Origin: Verrucomicrobiota bacterium
GTDB taxonomy: Bacteria; Verrucomicrobiota; Verrucomicrobiia; Verrucomicrobiales; DEV007
Assembly (NCBI GenBank): GCA_013152075.1
Contig: JAADHD010000117.1
Span: 1-20,899 of the forward strand
Length of the DNA stretch: 20,899 bases
Direction of reading: 5' to 3'
Part shown: one piece after another, positions 1 through 6,685 of the stretch
How positions within the stretch are numbered: the first letter of the stretch is position 1
How the letters are laid out: each line of letters begins with the position of its first letter
Translations under genes and position numbers: made by a program
Notes under the pieces: generated by a model
Seen by the model: the letters and a program-made list of their open reading frames with translations, nothing else
The model's database searches: none
What the model was told of the DNA's origin: nothing

Positions 1-1433
1 AAGTTTTTCAAACTTGCCGCACTCCCCCCAAGCGCTCGCACATCATCTTCGCCCATCATTTTAACGTGAAGGTTTTCCAAGCCTTTTATCCCGGCGATCA
101 CCGACAAATCCATGCTGTCCTGATCTCCGGTCAAATACAAATTTGTTAACAAGGGCAACTTATCGAAAGGCATGTTCACATGCGTTTTCAAGGTCATGAC
201 TTTTTCAAACAACCCCGCTTCCGCCTGGGCAACGATTTCACTGCTGTTGTAAGTCTCGCTCAAAAGCACCGTGCGTAAGTTCTTCAATTCTGCCAAACCG
301 GCAACCTGGGGATCGTAACATTCATCCCCCAGACTCACGGACGTGAGCTTCGGACACTGACTCAGCCCCTTCACATTCAACTCATTCTCATCCGGCAGAA
401 CCAAACTTTCCAATTCGGGCAAACCGGCAATAAAATCGCCGAACTTTTCCGCATCCTTGACATTAACTCGTTGCAAAGACAAATGCCTCAGCGAAGGCCA
501 GGCAGAGTCCCCGATTGCAGAGCCAAAAGTCACATTACCGTCAGCGATCAAAGTAGTTAAACTTTTCAACTGTGACACTCCCCCCAAAGGAAAATCACCC
601 GTCTGCGTGATATCCAGATACTCAAGCTCCTTTAATCCACTCAAACCATCGTAGGAAACCAGATCGCGAATCACCCGGATCGCGCGAATTTTCGAGCCCG
701 CAACAGAGAGCCTCGGGGTTTTTCTCACCACAAACGAAAAAACCAGCTTGGAACCCAACAAGGCAAAATCCGCGTCGTCCAGAAAACCCGAAAAAATACA
801 AACCCCGCTATCGGGAATCTCTTCTTTCAGCGCTTTAATTTGTTCCTTGCCTCCTTCATCACCGATATCTATCCCCACCAAAATCGGCCGGGCCGAACCT
901 CCACTCCCACGAAAAAGTTTACCTTTCTGATAAGTGAAATGCCAGTCGGTCTTGCCATCAAATGGTAGCAAAAATTCTGGAGCATACCACTCCCCACTGC
1001 GCCGCCATAGCCGGATCAAAACCCATGCATCTTTCGGCAGCTCAGCCTCCCAGGTATGCAAACCCACTCGGCGGAAAGCAGCAGGAATACCCGGTGCTTC
1101 CACCTCATCGACAAACTCCGGCAAATGCACTCGCAATTTTTGCCAGCCCGCAGGATGCTGCGTGAGCTCTCGACGTTTCATCCAGGCTTTCAAAAATTCA
1201 ACATCCGGCGCACTCAAGCCATTGGCGGGCAATTCAAAAATCTTACCGTCACTCAATCGGCTGATCTTCACCTTACCACCACTAACTCCCAGCACCCTGG
1301 CAGTCAGAGTCTTGCCATTTTTCGCCGTAAAGGTGCGCACATCCAGCGATGATTCCTGAGCCTGAAGCAATGGCGTTCCAGCAAAAAGCCACAGAGCCAC
1401 CGAGTTCAAAATGATGATTCGAATTGAAGTCAT
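1..1433 (-). CDS. Secreted SHD1-domain / leucine-rich-repeat protein (3' end beyond window)
   Basis: The frame is open from an ATG at 1431-1433 to the window edge (about 477 residues visible, no stop), so the C-terminus is missing. Residues 1-25 look like a Sec signal peptide: a hydrophobic run, then LLQA before QE. Residues about 31-85 resemble an SHD1 (SLA1 homology 1) module, with RTFTAKNGKTLTARV, KVKISRLSDGK and LSAPDVEFLKAW. This module is common in secreted Planctomycetes and Verrucomicrobia proteins. From about residue 255 there are irregular leucine-rich repeats such as LKELEYLDI, LRHLSLQRV and LENLHVKMM. The protein is probably exported and binds a protein or polysaccharide surface, but that role is inferred from the LRRs only. 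No catalytic motif is visible. The middle (about 90-250) is unrecognised. Confidence 0.8.
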   Translation of the reverse strand, partial: MTSIRIIILNSVALWLFAGTPLLQAQESSLDVRTFTAKNGKTLTARVLGVSGGKVKISRLSDGKIFELPANGLSAPDVEFLKAWMKRRELTQHPAGWQKLRVHLPEFVDEVEAPGIPAAFRRVGLHTWEAELPKDAWVLIRLWRRSGEWYAPEFLLPFDGKTDWHFTYQKGKLFRGSGGSARPILVGIDIGDEGGKEQIKALKEEIPDSGVCIFSGFLDDADFALLGSKLVFSFVVRKTPRLSVAGSKIRAIRVIRDLVSYDGLSGLKELEYLDITQTGDFPLGGVSQLKSLTTLIADGNVTFGSAIGDSAWPSLRHLSLQRVNVKDAEKFGDFIAGLPELESLVLPDENELNVKGLSQCPKLTSVSLGDECYDPQVAGLAELKNLRTVLLSETYNSSEIVAQAEAGLFEKVMTLKTHVNMPFDKLPLLTNLYLTGDQDSMDLSVIAGIKGLENLHVKMMGEDDVRALGGSAASLKN

Positions 1434-1490
1434 GGCGCTAACAATCATTCTTAATTAGTATTTTTCAATCAGCCATTAAAACCAGCATAC

Positions 1491-1943
1491 TTATTCAAGT
1501 AAATCAGGCCGAATCCCCCGCACCACGCTTAGAATTTCCACATCCAGGTCCCGCAACACAATTTTCCCAGGGCCAGACCCAGCATCGACAAACTTGAACA
1601 GTCCCAGCACCCCTTGATCAAAGCGTATTTTCACCACCTCGATATCCTTGCCTGATTCAATCGGGCTCCGGTTGAGAAAAAGGCCTTCCTTTATGGCCGT
1701 CAAATCCTCATTCTTATACCTCTCAATGACTTCATTAGTTGTTCCGGGCGGGTTCACCAGATGATTCTTTTTTTTCTCAAGAATCTCTTCGACAGACATC
1801 CCAAAAGTCTCGCAAAAACAGTTATTTGCATATTGAATAGCTTCATCGCGCCCCTCATACTCCGCATACCAGATAGATACACCCGCCGTCTCATCCAAAT
1901 ACTGTTTTGCGACCTCGATACTTTCCATCATTTTGCGAAGCAA
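1491..1943 (-). CDS. Small stand-alone PAS-domain protein
   Basis: The protein has about 150 residues and is almost entirely one PAS-like fold. The segment AIQYANNCFCETFGMSVEEI matches the usual PAS pattern (I-x-Y-A-N, F, then G-x-S-x-E-E-I). No kinase, GGDEF, HTH or methyl-accepting domain follows, so it would sense a ligand or act through a partner. The first in-frame start is a TTG at 1941-1943 with a weak purine stretch (GAGTGAGAAC) upstream. ATGs at 1931 and 1928 would give 146 or 145 residues and are equally plausible. Ligand and partner cannot be read from sequence. A 12-bp palindrome lies about 40 bp upstream. The family call is fairly safe and the function is not. Confidence 0.7.
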   Translation of the reverse strand: MLRKMMESIEVAKQYLDETAGVSIWYAEYEGRDEAIQYANNCFCETFGMSVEEILEKKKNHLVNPPGTTNEVIERYKNEDLTAIKEGLFLNRSPIESGKDIEVVKIRFDQGVLGLFKFVDAGSGPGKIVLRDLDVEILSVVRGIRPDLLE

Positions 1944-1981
1944 GTTCTCACTCTATCAGAAAGTCAAATTCAGAAAAATCA

Positions 1982-1993
1982 AACCAATTGGTT
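1982..1993. promoter_or_regulatory. 12-bp perfect palindrome upstream of the PAS gene
   Basis: AACCAATTGGTT reads the same on both strands and lies 39 bp upstream of the TTG start of the minus-strand PAS gene, in the 73-bp gap after the preceding minus-strand gene. It could be an operator, but no matching promoter hexamers are clear and a palindrome of this AT content can occur by chance. Confidence 0.3.
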
Positions 1994-2016
1994 AATAGCG
2001 GCATGAAAATTAACTT

Positions 2017-2385
2017 TTACTTTAACGTTCCGTTTGAATCTATATAACTTCCATCTTCCGAAAAACCGGCGACGTCCACTTCCAGATCTTGTCCCCAGTG
2101 ACTCCACTTCACGTCAATGTTTACGTCCACCCCATTGCCCAAAACTCTAAAAGGTGTGATGTGATAAATCTTTGTATGCATAGAAGCCCCTCCTTGAGGC
2201 CCCTGCACCAAGGAAATCACTGATACGTTTGAACCGTAAGCTTCGCGAATCGCGACAGACGCTTCAAGTTGCTTGGCCACTTTGCGCATTCGCCAATTTT
2301 CTAAAATGCTCTCCCTAGATAAAATAAGCAGTCCAAGCATCAGCAACGAAACTATTCCAATAAATATCAGCAACTTCTTTTTCAT
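2017..2385 (-). CDS. Small membrane-anchored protein, function unknown
   Basis: The protein has 122 residues counted from the ATG at 2383-2385. That start puts MKKK directly before a hydrophobic segment (LLIFIGIVSLLMLGLLIL, about residues 5-22), as in a type II signal anchor. A TTG 13 codons upstream (2424) is possible but would bury the charged Lys cluster. The remaining ~100 residues would face the periplasm and contain VAKQLEASVAIREAYG, then a Gly-rich stretch and beta-like strands. The pattern faintly recalls Coa1-type small anchored proteins, but not enough to name it. It sits 73 bp upstream of the PAS gene on the same strand and could be cotranscribed with it. Confidence 0.6.
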   Translation of the reverse strand: MKKKLLIFIGIVSLLMLGLLILSRESILENWRMRKVAKQLEASVAIREAYGSNVSVISLVQGPQGGASMHTKIYHITPFRVLGNGVDVNIDVKWSHWGQDLEVDVAGFSEDGSYIDSNGTLK

Positions 2386-2472
2386 CTCATGCAAGCAACC
2401 TACAGTCCCTACCCTTCGCAGCAAGCTAGCGCTTGCCAGACCCCTTGCTCAGGTATTCCCTTAGCACATCAA

Positions 2473-2492
2473 CACTTGATCTAAATCAAGTG
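2473..2492 (+). promoter_or_regulatory. FNR/CRP-type dyad upstream of feoAB, with putative -10
   Basis: The core TTGATCTAAATCAA (2476-2489) is an exact match to the FNR-family consensus TTGAT-N4-ATCAA. It is extended by CAC/GTG to an 8-bp perfect inverted repeat. TAGAAT at 2509-2514 could be the -10 box, 19 bp after the dyad. This is near, but 3 bp short of, the usual class II FNR spacing. Transcription from there would give a feoA leader of about 170 nt. E. coli feo is also controlled by FNR and Fur. No gene ends here, so a terminator reading is unlikely. Confidence 0.5.
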
Positions 2493-2691
2493 AGTTTGTT
2501 GTTGGCTCTAGAATGCCTGCAAAAAAAAACTTCGCTTTTCATGTCCTTCAGGGTGAAAGCCTCACCTCTCCGCATATATTGCCCTCTCCCCCCGCATATC
2601 CACCCATCAATCCGAAAAAACAAAAATTTCCGCTGTCATATCTAAAGATGTAGTATAACTTATTGCAATTGAGACTCAATCTCATTAAGAT
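2493..2691 (+). other. Long untranslated stretch before feoA
   Basis: I see no credible gene in this stretch. It holds an A9 tract, a small GGTGA-AAGCC-TCACC hairpin near 2553-2567, two copies of CCGCATAT about 20 bp apart (near 2571 and 2592), a possible second -10 (TATAAC at 2654-2659) with only a weak -35, and the Fur-like box at 2670-2684. It probably serves as the feo control region and leader. Confidence 0.4.
2670..2684 (+). promoter_or_regulatory. Fur-type box just before feoA
   Basis: TGAGACTCAATCTCA is a 7-1-7 dyad with 6 of 7 symmetric pairs. It differs at two positions from the common Fur-box form TGAGAAT-N-ATTCTCA. It ends 7 bp before the feoA ATG and starts 10 bp after the possible -10 TATAAC (2654-2659), so a bound Fur dimer would cover the transcription start and the ribosome-binding region. 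Iron-dependent repression of feo is the expected result. Confidence 0.5.
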
Positions 2692-2970
2692 ATGAAATCT
2701 GATTTGTCATTACCCGAAAACGCAGCCCCCACTGAAACCCTCGCCGACCTCGAACCAGGTGATGTAGCGGTGATCCACGATTTTACCACCTCCGACGATT
2801 GCATGCTCCGCTTCCGCGAATTGGGTATGCTACCCGGCACCACCGTATCACTCGTCAGGCGTGCGCCTCTCGGCGATCCACTGGAACTCAGCGTTCGCGG
2901 CTCCCTGCTATCCGTTCGCACCCATGAAGCCAGTCAGATCGAAATTGAGCCGCGCCCCTGTCTGGCCTGA
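2692..2970 (+). CDS. feoA: FeoA, ferrous iron transport accessory protein
   Basis: FeoA is a small cytoplasmic SH3-like protein that assists FeoB in Fe(II) import. The 92-residue sequence shows the family pattern: LADLEPGDVAVI, then LRFRELGMLPGTTVSLV, then PLGDPLELSVRGSLLSVR. A short extra N-terminal arm of about 18 residues precedes the domain. The ATG overlaps no upstream gene and has no Shine-Dalgarno motif. The gene ends 11 bp before feoB, so the two form one operon. A Fur-type box ends 7 bp upstream of the start, and an FNR-type dyad lies about 200 bp upstream. Confidence 0.95.
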   Translation: MKSDLSLPENAAPTETLADLEPGDVAVIHDFTTSDDCMLRFRELGMLPGTTVSLVRRAPLGDPLELSVRGSLLSVRTHEASQIEIEPRPCLA

Positions 2971-2981
2971 ATTTAAGTCTC

Positions 2982-5057
2982 ATGAGCAGTTCGACGTCTG
3001 CAGCTTCGTCTTCTCAGCCTGCCAACTCGCAGGACTCTAAGAAGTACAAACGCGTCTTTGCGCTGGTTGGCAATCCCAACTGCGGCAAAACCACCCTGTT
3101 CAATGCCTTGACCGGCATGCGCCAAAAAGTTGGCAACTACCCCGGCGTCACCGTCGAACGCAAGGAGGGCACCTGCTATGGGCAGCACGGTGAAGAGTTT
3201 CTCATGATCGATCTTCCAGGCGCCTACTCGCTGAACGCCCGATCCCCTGACGAAGAAATCCTGCGTGACGTGTTGCTCGGCCGTCGCGACGACACGCCGA
3301 CACCAGATGCCGTCATCGTCATTCTCGATGCTTCCAATCCCGACCGTAATCTATATCTAGCGACACAAGTGCTAGAACTTGAGTTACCCACTATCCTCGT
3401 CTTAAACATGACGGATGTAGCGGCATCTCAGAATCTCGAGCTCGACTCCTCCTCTCTCAGTGATGCCTTTGGAGTTCCGGTGATCCCCATGCAAGCGAAT
3501 ACGCGCAAGGGATTACCAGAATTGCGCGTCGCCATGAGCCGGCCAGACCTTCCCGCTTCTCCTCACCAGGTCCCCCTGCCCGATGATGTGAAACAACGGC
3601 TGCAAGATTTCGTTAAAAACTCTGACGACAAAACACTTGCGAACAACGAACGCGCCGCTCTCTACCTACTCGACGAATCCACCAGGAAATCCCATTCGAA
3701 CAACGAATGGGAAAACCATCTCATCGCCGCCCGCTACGATGCCATCCAGAAAATTTGTGACCGAGCTGTCACAAAATCCGCTAGCAACACCCCTTCCGCC
3801 ACTGATCGACTGGACGCATTCCTTCTCCATCAAGTCTGGGGTTGGGTCGTGCTTGTCGGCATCATGGCGCTGCTCTTTTCGTTGATTTTTTCCTACGCCG
3901 AAATCCCAATGGGGTGGATTGATTCCACTTTCACTTGGCTTGCCGGCAAGGTCACTGACACCATGCCGCCCGGTGATTTACGGGACCTCCTCTCTGATGG
4001 AGTGATTGCCGGAGTCGGAGGCGTCGCCATCTTTCTACCCCAGATTCTCATCCTGTTTTTCTTCATCGGCCTGATGGAAGACACCGGCTACATGTCCCGT
4101 GTGGCTTTCATGATGGATCGCCTAATGGCCAAAGTCGGACTCAACGGGAAATCTTTTGTCCCCTTATTAAGCTCTTACGCCTGCGCCATCCCCGGCATCA
4201 TGGCTACTCGAACCGTCGAGAACCCCAAGGATCGGCTCATCACCATACTGGTCGCTCCGTGGGCAAGCTGCTCCGCCCGACTGCCAGTATATCTGCTGAT
4301 GATCGCCGTACTCATCCCCGAATCAAAAGTGCCCATACTCACCAAAGTAGGGTTCATGTTAAGCCTGTATATTCTGGGCACCATTGGCATTTTTATTGCC
4401 GCATGGATCTTCAACAAAACTTTCCGTCGGACAGTGAAAACCGTCCCCATCATGGAGCTACCGCTCTACAAGGCTCCCTCCTGGCACACCATCCTGTTGC
4501 ATATGTGGGAGCGCACCAAGCTGTTCATCCGTCGCGCCGGCACCATCATTCTGGGGGTCTCTATTCTGCTATGGGCGGCTGAAAATTATCCCAAAACCCC
4601 TGGAGCTGACAAAGCCACTCAAGTGGAAAACAGTATTGCTGGAAAAATCGGACACGCCATCGAACCGGTCATCAAGCCGCTTGGTTATGATTGGAGAATT
4701 GGCATCGGCCTGGTAGCATCTTTCGCCGCGCGAGAGTTTTTTGTCTCCGCCATGGCCATCACTTACAACGTCGAACAAGATGGTGTTACTGAAAACGTCG
4801 CCGCCGAAACCCTGCGCCAACGAATGCGGGACGCCCGGCGACCCGACGGCGTTTCACCCGTCTTCTCCCCACTGGTCTGCCTCAGCCTGATGGTTTTTTA
4901 CCTCTTTGCGATGCAATGCATCAGTACCACCGTGGTGGTGCGCCGCGAAACCAATTCCTGGAAATGGCCACTATTTCAGCTCGCCTTCATGACGGGCACT
5001 GCCTATTTCGCTGCCCTGATTGTCTATCAGGGTGGCCTACTATTGGGCTTCACCTAA
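2982..5057 (+). CDS. feoB: FeoB, ferrous iron transporter with GTPase domain
   Basis: FeoB carries Fe(II) across the inner membrane. The protein has 691 residues. A Ser-rich arm (1-20) is followed by a G domain with G1 GNPNCGKT (30-37), the G2 region YPGVTVE (53-59), G3 DLPG (77-80) and G4 NMTD (142-145). A linker and the polytopic core from about residue 285 follow. Two gate motifs are visible, SSYACAIPGIMATR and PWASCSARLPVYLL, both with the conserved Cys. G1 has Cys in the position where E. coli FeoB has Ser. At 691 residues it is shorter than E. coli FeoB (about 773). It follows feoA by 11 bp and is followed after 12 bp by a small Cys-rich protein. No FeoC is present. Confidence 0.97.
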   Translation: MSSSTSAASSSQPANSQDSKKYKRVFALVGNPNCGKTTLFNALTGMRQKVGNYPGVTVERKEGTCYGQHGEEFLMIDLPGAYSLNARSPDEEILRDVLLGRRDDTPTPDAVIVILDASNPDRNLYLATQVLELELPTILVLNMTDVAASQNLELDSSSLSDAFGVPVIPMQANTRKGLPELRVAMSRPDLPASPHQVPLPDDVKQRLQDFVKNSDDKTLANNERAALYLLDESTRKSHSNNEWENHLIAARYDAIQKICDRAVTKSASNTPSATDRLDAFLLHQVWGWVVLVGIMALLFSLIFSYAEIPMGWIDSTFTWLAGKVTDTMPPGDLRDLLSDGVIAGVGGVAIFLPQILILFFFIGLMEDTGYMSRVAFMMDRLMAKVGLNGKSFVPLLSSYACAIPGIMATRTVENPKDRLITILVAPWASCSARLPVYLLMIAVLIPESKVPILTKVGFMLSLYILGTIGIFIAAWIFNKTFRRTVKTVPIMELPLYKAPSWHTILLHMWERTKLFIRRAGTIILGVSILLWAAENYPKTPGADKATQVENSIAGKIGHAIEPVIKPLGYDWRIGIGLVASFAAREFFVSAMAITYNVEQDGVTENVAAETLRQRMRDARRPDGVSPVFSPLVCLSLMVFYLFAMQCISTTVVVRRETNSWKWPLFQLAFMTGTAYFAALIVYQGGLLLGFT

Positions 5058-5069
5058 CTTAATTTCATC

Positions 5070-5231
5070 ATGTCTTCCGACTGGCAATCCTGGATCACCT
5101 TGGGAATCATTATTCTCACCGCAACGATCTTCATCCGGAAGGCCATCATCAAGCGACGGAAAAAAGACGCTGGCTGCGGACACGACTGCGGCTGCCCCAG
5201 TAAACCAGATTTGAAGAAGAAGGACGATTGA
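5070..5231 (+). CDS. FeoB-associated Cys-rich membrane mini-protein
   Basis: This is a 53-residue ORF starting 12 bp after feoB stops. It begins MSSDWQSWITLGIIILTATI, giving one transmembrane helix (about residues 8-22). A basic stretch (RKAIIKRRKK) follows, then a Cys cluster AGCGHDCGCP and a Lys/Asp tail. This layout fits the FeoB-associated Cys-rich membrane protein family (PF12669-like) seen at the end of many feo operons. By the positive-inside rule the Cys-rich tail lies in the cytoplasm, where it could bind Fe(II) or a cluster near the FeoB exit. That role is inferred. It has no Shine-Dalgarno motif. It is short enough to be missed by automatic calling. Confidence 0.85.
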   Translation: MSSDWQSWITLGIIILTATIFIRKAIIKRRKKDAGCGHDCGCPSKPDLKKKDD

Positions 5232-5290
5232 TCCTCCCAATTCAAAACTCCCTATTCACTATTCTTAACTTCTCGCGCACTGCGAAAGAC

Positions 5291-6526
5291 CTACATTCCA
5301 ATCATCGGCGTTGGCACTAGGAAAGCATGTTGTTCCAACAGGCTCATCGAACCGTTCTGAGCCAGAAACTGGGTAGCGTAAACGATCAACACATAAATCA
5401 GCGCCACTGGAATAAAGGCCAGTCGACTAGTCCAGCGAAAGAAGCCGTGACGAATCTTCTCCCGCTTCACTGCTCGGCTCATTGCCCATCCTGCCAATAA
5501 TCGAGCTGGAAGAATAAACAGCACAAATAGCAAACTTGGCATCCAGGCAACATCACGCGGAGTCAGTTCGACTTTCAACAGATACAGGGGCAAGGCAAAC
5601 AGCAGGGTGATGAAAAATGCCAACCAGAATGCAACTGGTGCATTCTTGAACAAACGGCGAATTTCCCGCACCTCAAACATCGCTTTAAAACGATCCACCC
5701 TCGCAAAGTGAGCTTGAAGAAACGGAAGCCACATGATTACCGGCGCAAGCATCAACACTCCAATCACCGATATTGCTATGCCCGGCCCTGGCGACATATT
5801 GGACGCTAGAATCAAAAGCCCGACCGGCACGATCAGCCAGATCACAGCTCCCGCAAAACCTCTCGCCCCCAGCCAGAAATAATAAGGCAGGTTCAGTTCT
5901 AAAAGATAGCCCGTCAAACCGCGCCATATCGTTGCAAGTTTACCCGGTTCCCCCATCCATCTCCAGAAACGGATTGGTGCTGGCCAGAGGAAATGCCAGG
6001 GCCTTCCGCCCCGAACGCAAGCCCACACCGTATGCAATAGGGCCAGAACCGAAATAACAATCAATCCTATTCGCCACCCTAAAGCCGTCGAGCTCCCGGG
6101 TGAAATCACTTCAGCGTCCCGCCACATTCCAAAAACGATACGCACCGGCAAAAACATTACCCAAATACCGACAAGCGCACTGCCAATGACCGAGGCTTTA
6201 CGAATCCCAACAAAGCCCGAACGCAACTTACCGGTTTTTGCCACCCGCCCACTGACCTCCAGCAAATAGCCTAAGCTCAAAAAATTCAACACCGGCACAA
6301 CCGACAACAACGCCACTCCTCCCACGATCGCAATCAAGCCGAAAAACCAGTCCGCTACGGATCCAATCCAGGTCAGCGATCGACGCCACCAAGCCCGCGT
6401 TTTCACTTTCGTACCTGCATTACACGTAGTAGGCGCAACTTCTTCCACCACTTCACCACTACTAATATTACCAGGCAAAGAAGGAGGCATTATTATTATA
6501 TCGCTGACTTTCGCTTCCATAGGCAT
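5291..6526 (-). CDS. Conserved multi-pass membrane protein, function unknown
   Basis: The protein has 411 residues with six to eight predicted transmembrane segments. Examples are VADWFFGLIAIVGGVALL (near 58-75), IGLIVISVLALLHTVWA, GAVIWLIVPVGLLILAS, AFWLAFFITLLFALPLYLL and AFIPVALIYVLIVYA. The N-terminal ~45 residues are soluble. The segment SLGYLLEVSGRVAKTGKLR after the first helix recalls the start of DUF4013-like membrane proteins from Planctomycetes and Verrucomicrobia, but the match is loose. There are no transporter or enzyme motifs. Two ATGs (6526 and 6520) are possible starts. It lies 159 bp downstream of the metallopeptidase gene on the same strand, with the heptad repeat between them. 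Confidence 0.75.
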   Translation of the reverse strand: MPMEAKVSDIIIMPPSLPGNISSGEVVEEVAPTTCNAGTKVKTRAWWRRSLTWIGSVADWFFGLIAIVGGVALLSVVPVLNFLSLGYLLEVSGRVAKTGKLRSGFVGIRKASVIGSALVGIWVMFLPVRIVFGMWRDAEVISPGSSTALGWRIGLIVISVLALLHTVWACVRGGRPWHFLWPAPIRFWRWMGEPGKLATIWRGLTGYLLELNLPYYFWLGARGFAGAVIWLIVPVGLLILASNMSPGPGIAISVIGVLMLAPVIMWLPFLQAHFARVDRFKAMFEVREIRRLFKNAPVAFWLAFFITLLFALPLYLLKVELTPRDVAWMPSLLFVLFILPARLLAGWAMSRAVKREKIRHGFFRWTSRLAFIPVALIYVLIVYATQFLAQNGSMSLLEQHAFLVPTPMIGM

Positions 6527-6567
6527 CGCTTCTGATTACCTATGACGCGCGCCATTCCCCAACGGTT

Positions 6568-6586
6568 ACAATTAATTCCTAATTGT
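6568..6586. repeat. Short perfect hairpin ACAATTA-N5-TAATTGT
   Basis: Two 7-bp arms are fully complementary with a 5-nt loop that itself contains the TTCCTAA-type core found in the tandem array 40 bp away. There is no T tract on either side to make it a terminator. It may be a by-product of the same repeat family. Confidence 0.4.
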
Positions 6587-6628
6587 CATCGCTTCGCTCA
6601 GACTGTCTCGTCCGCTTCGCGATCTCGG

Positions 6629-6684
6629 TTCCTAATTCTTAATTCCTAATTCCTAATTCCTAATTCCTAATTCTTAATTCCCAA
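6629..6684. repeat. Heptanucleotide tandem repeat, 8 units of TTCCTAA
   Basis: Eight 7-bp units run without interruption: TTCCTAA with TTCTTAA as units 2 and 7 and TTCCCAA as the last. The array stops 1 bp before the metallopeptidase stop codon, on its 3' side, so it lies wholly in the intergenic region and does not alter a protein. Such arrays can change in copy number by slipped-strand replication. Confidence 0.9.
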
Positions 6685-6685
6685 C

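Noticed and set aside
2473..2505. Intrinsic terminator reading of CACTTGAT-CTAA-ATCAAGTG followed by a T-rich stretch
   Set aside because: No gene ends upstream on either strand, the stem has little GC, and the T stretch is broken by G. The exact FNR-type consensus explains it better.
2433..2645. Possible 70-residue ORF on the plus strand upstream of feoA
   Set aside because: Composition is unlike a protein here (Leu/Ser/Pro mix without domain), and it overlaps the regulatory dyad.
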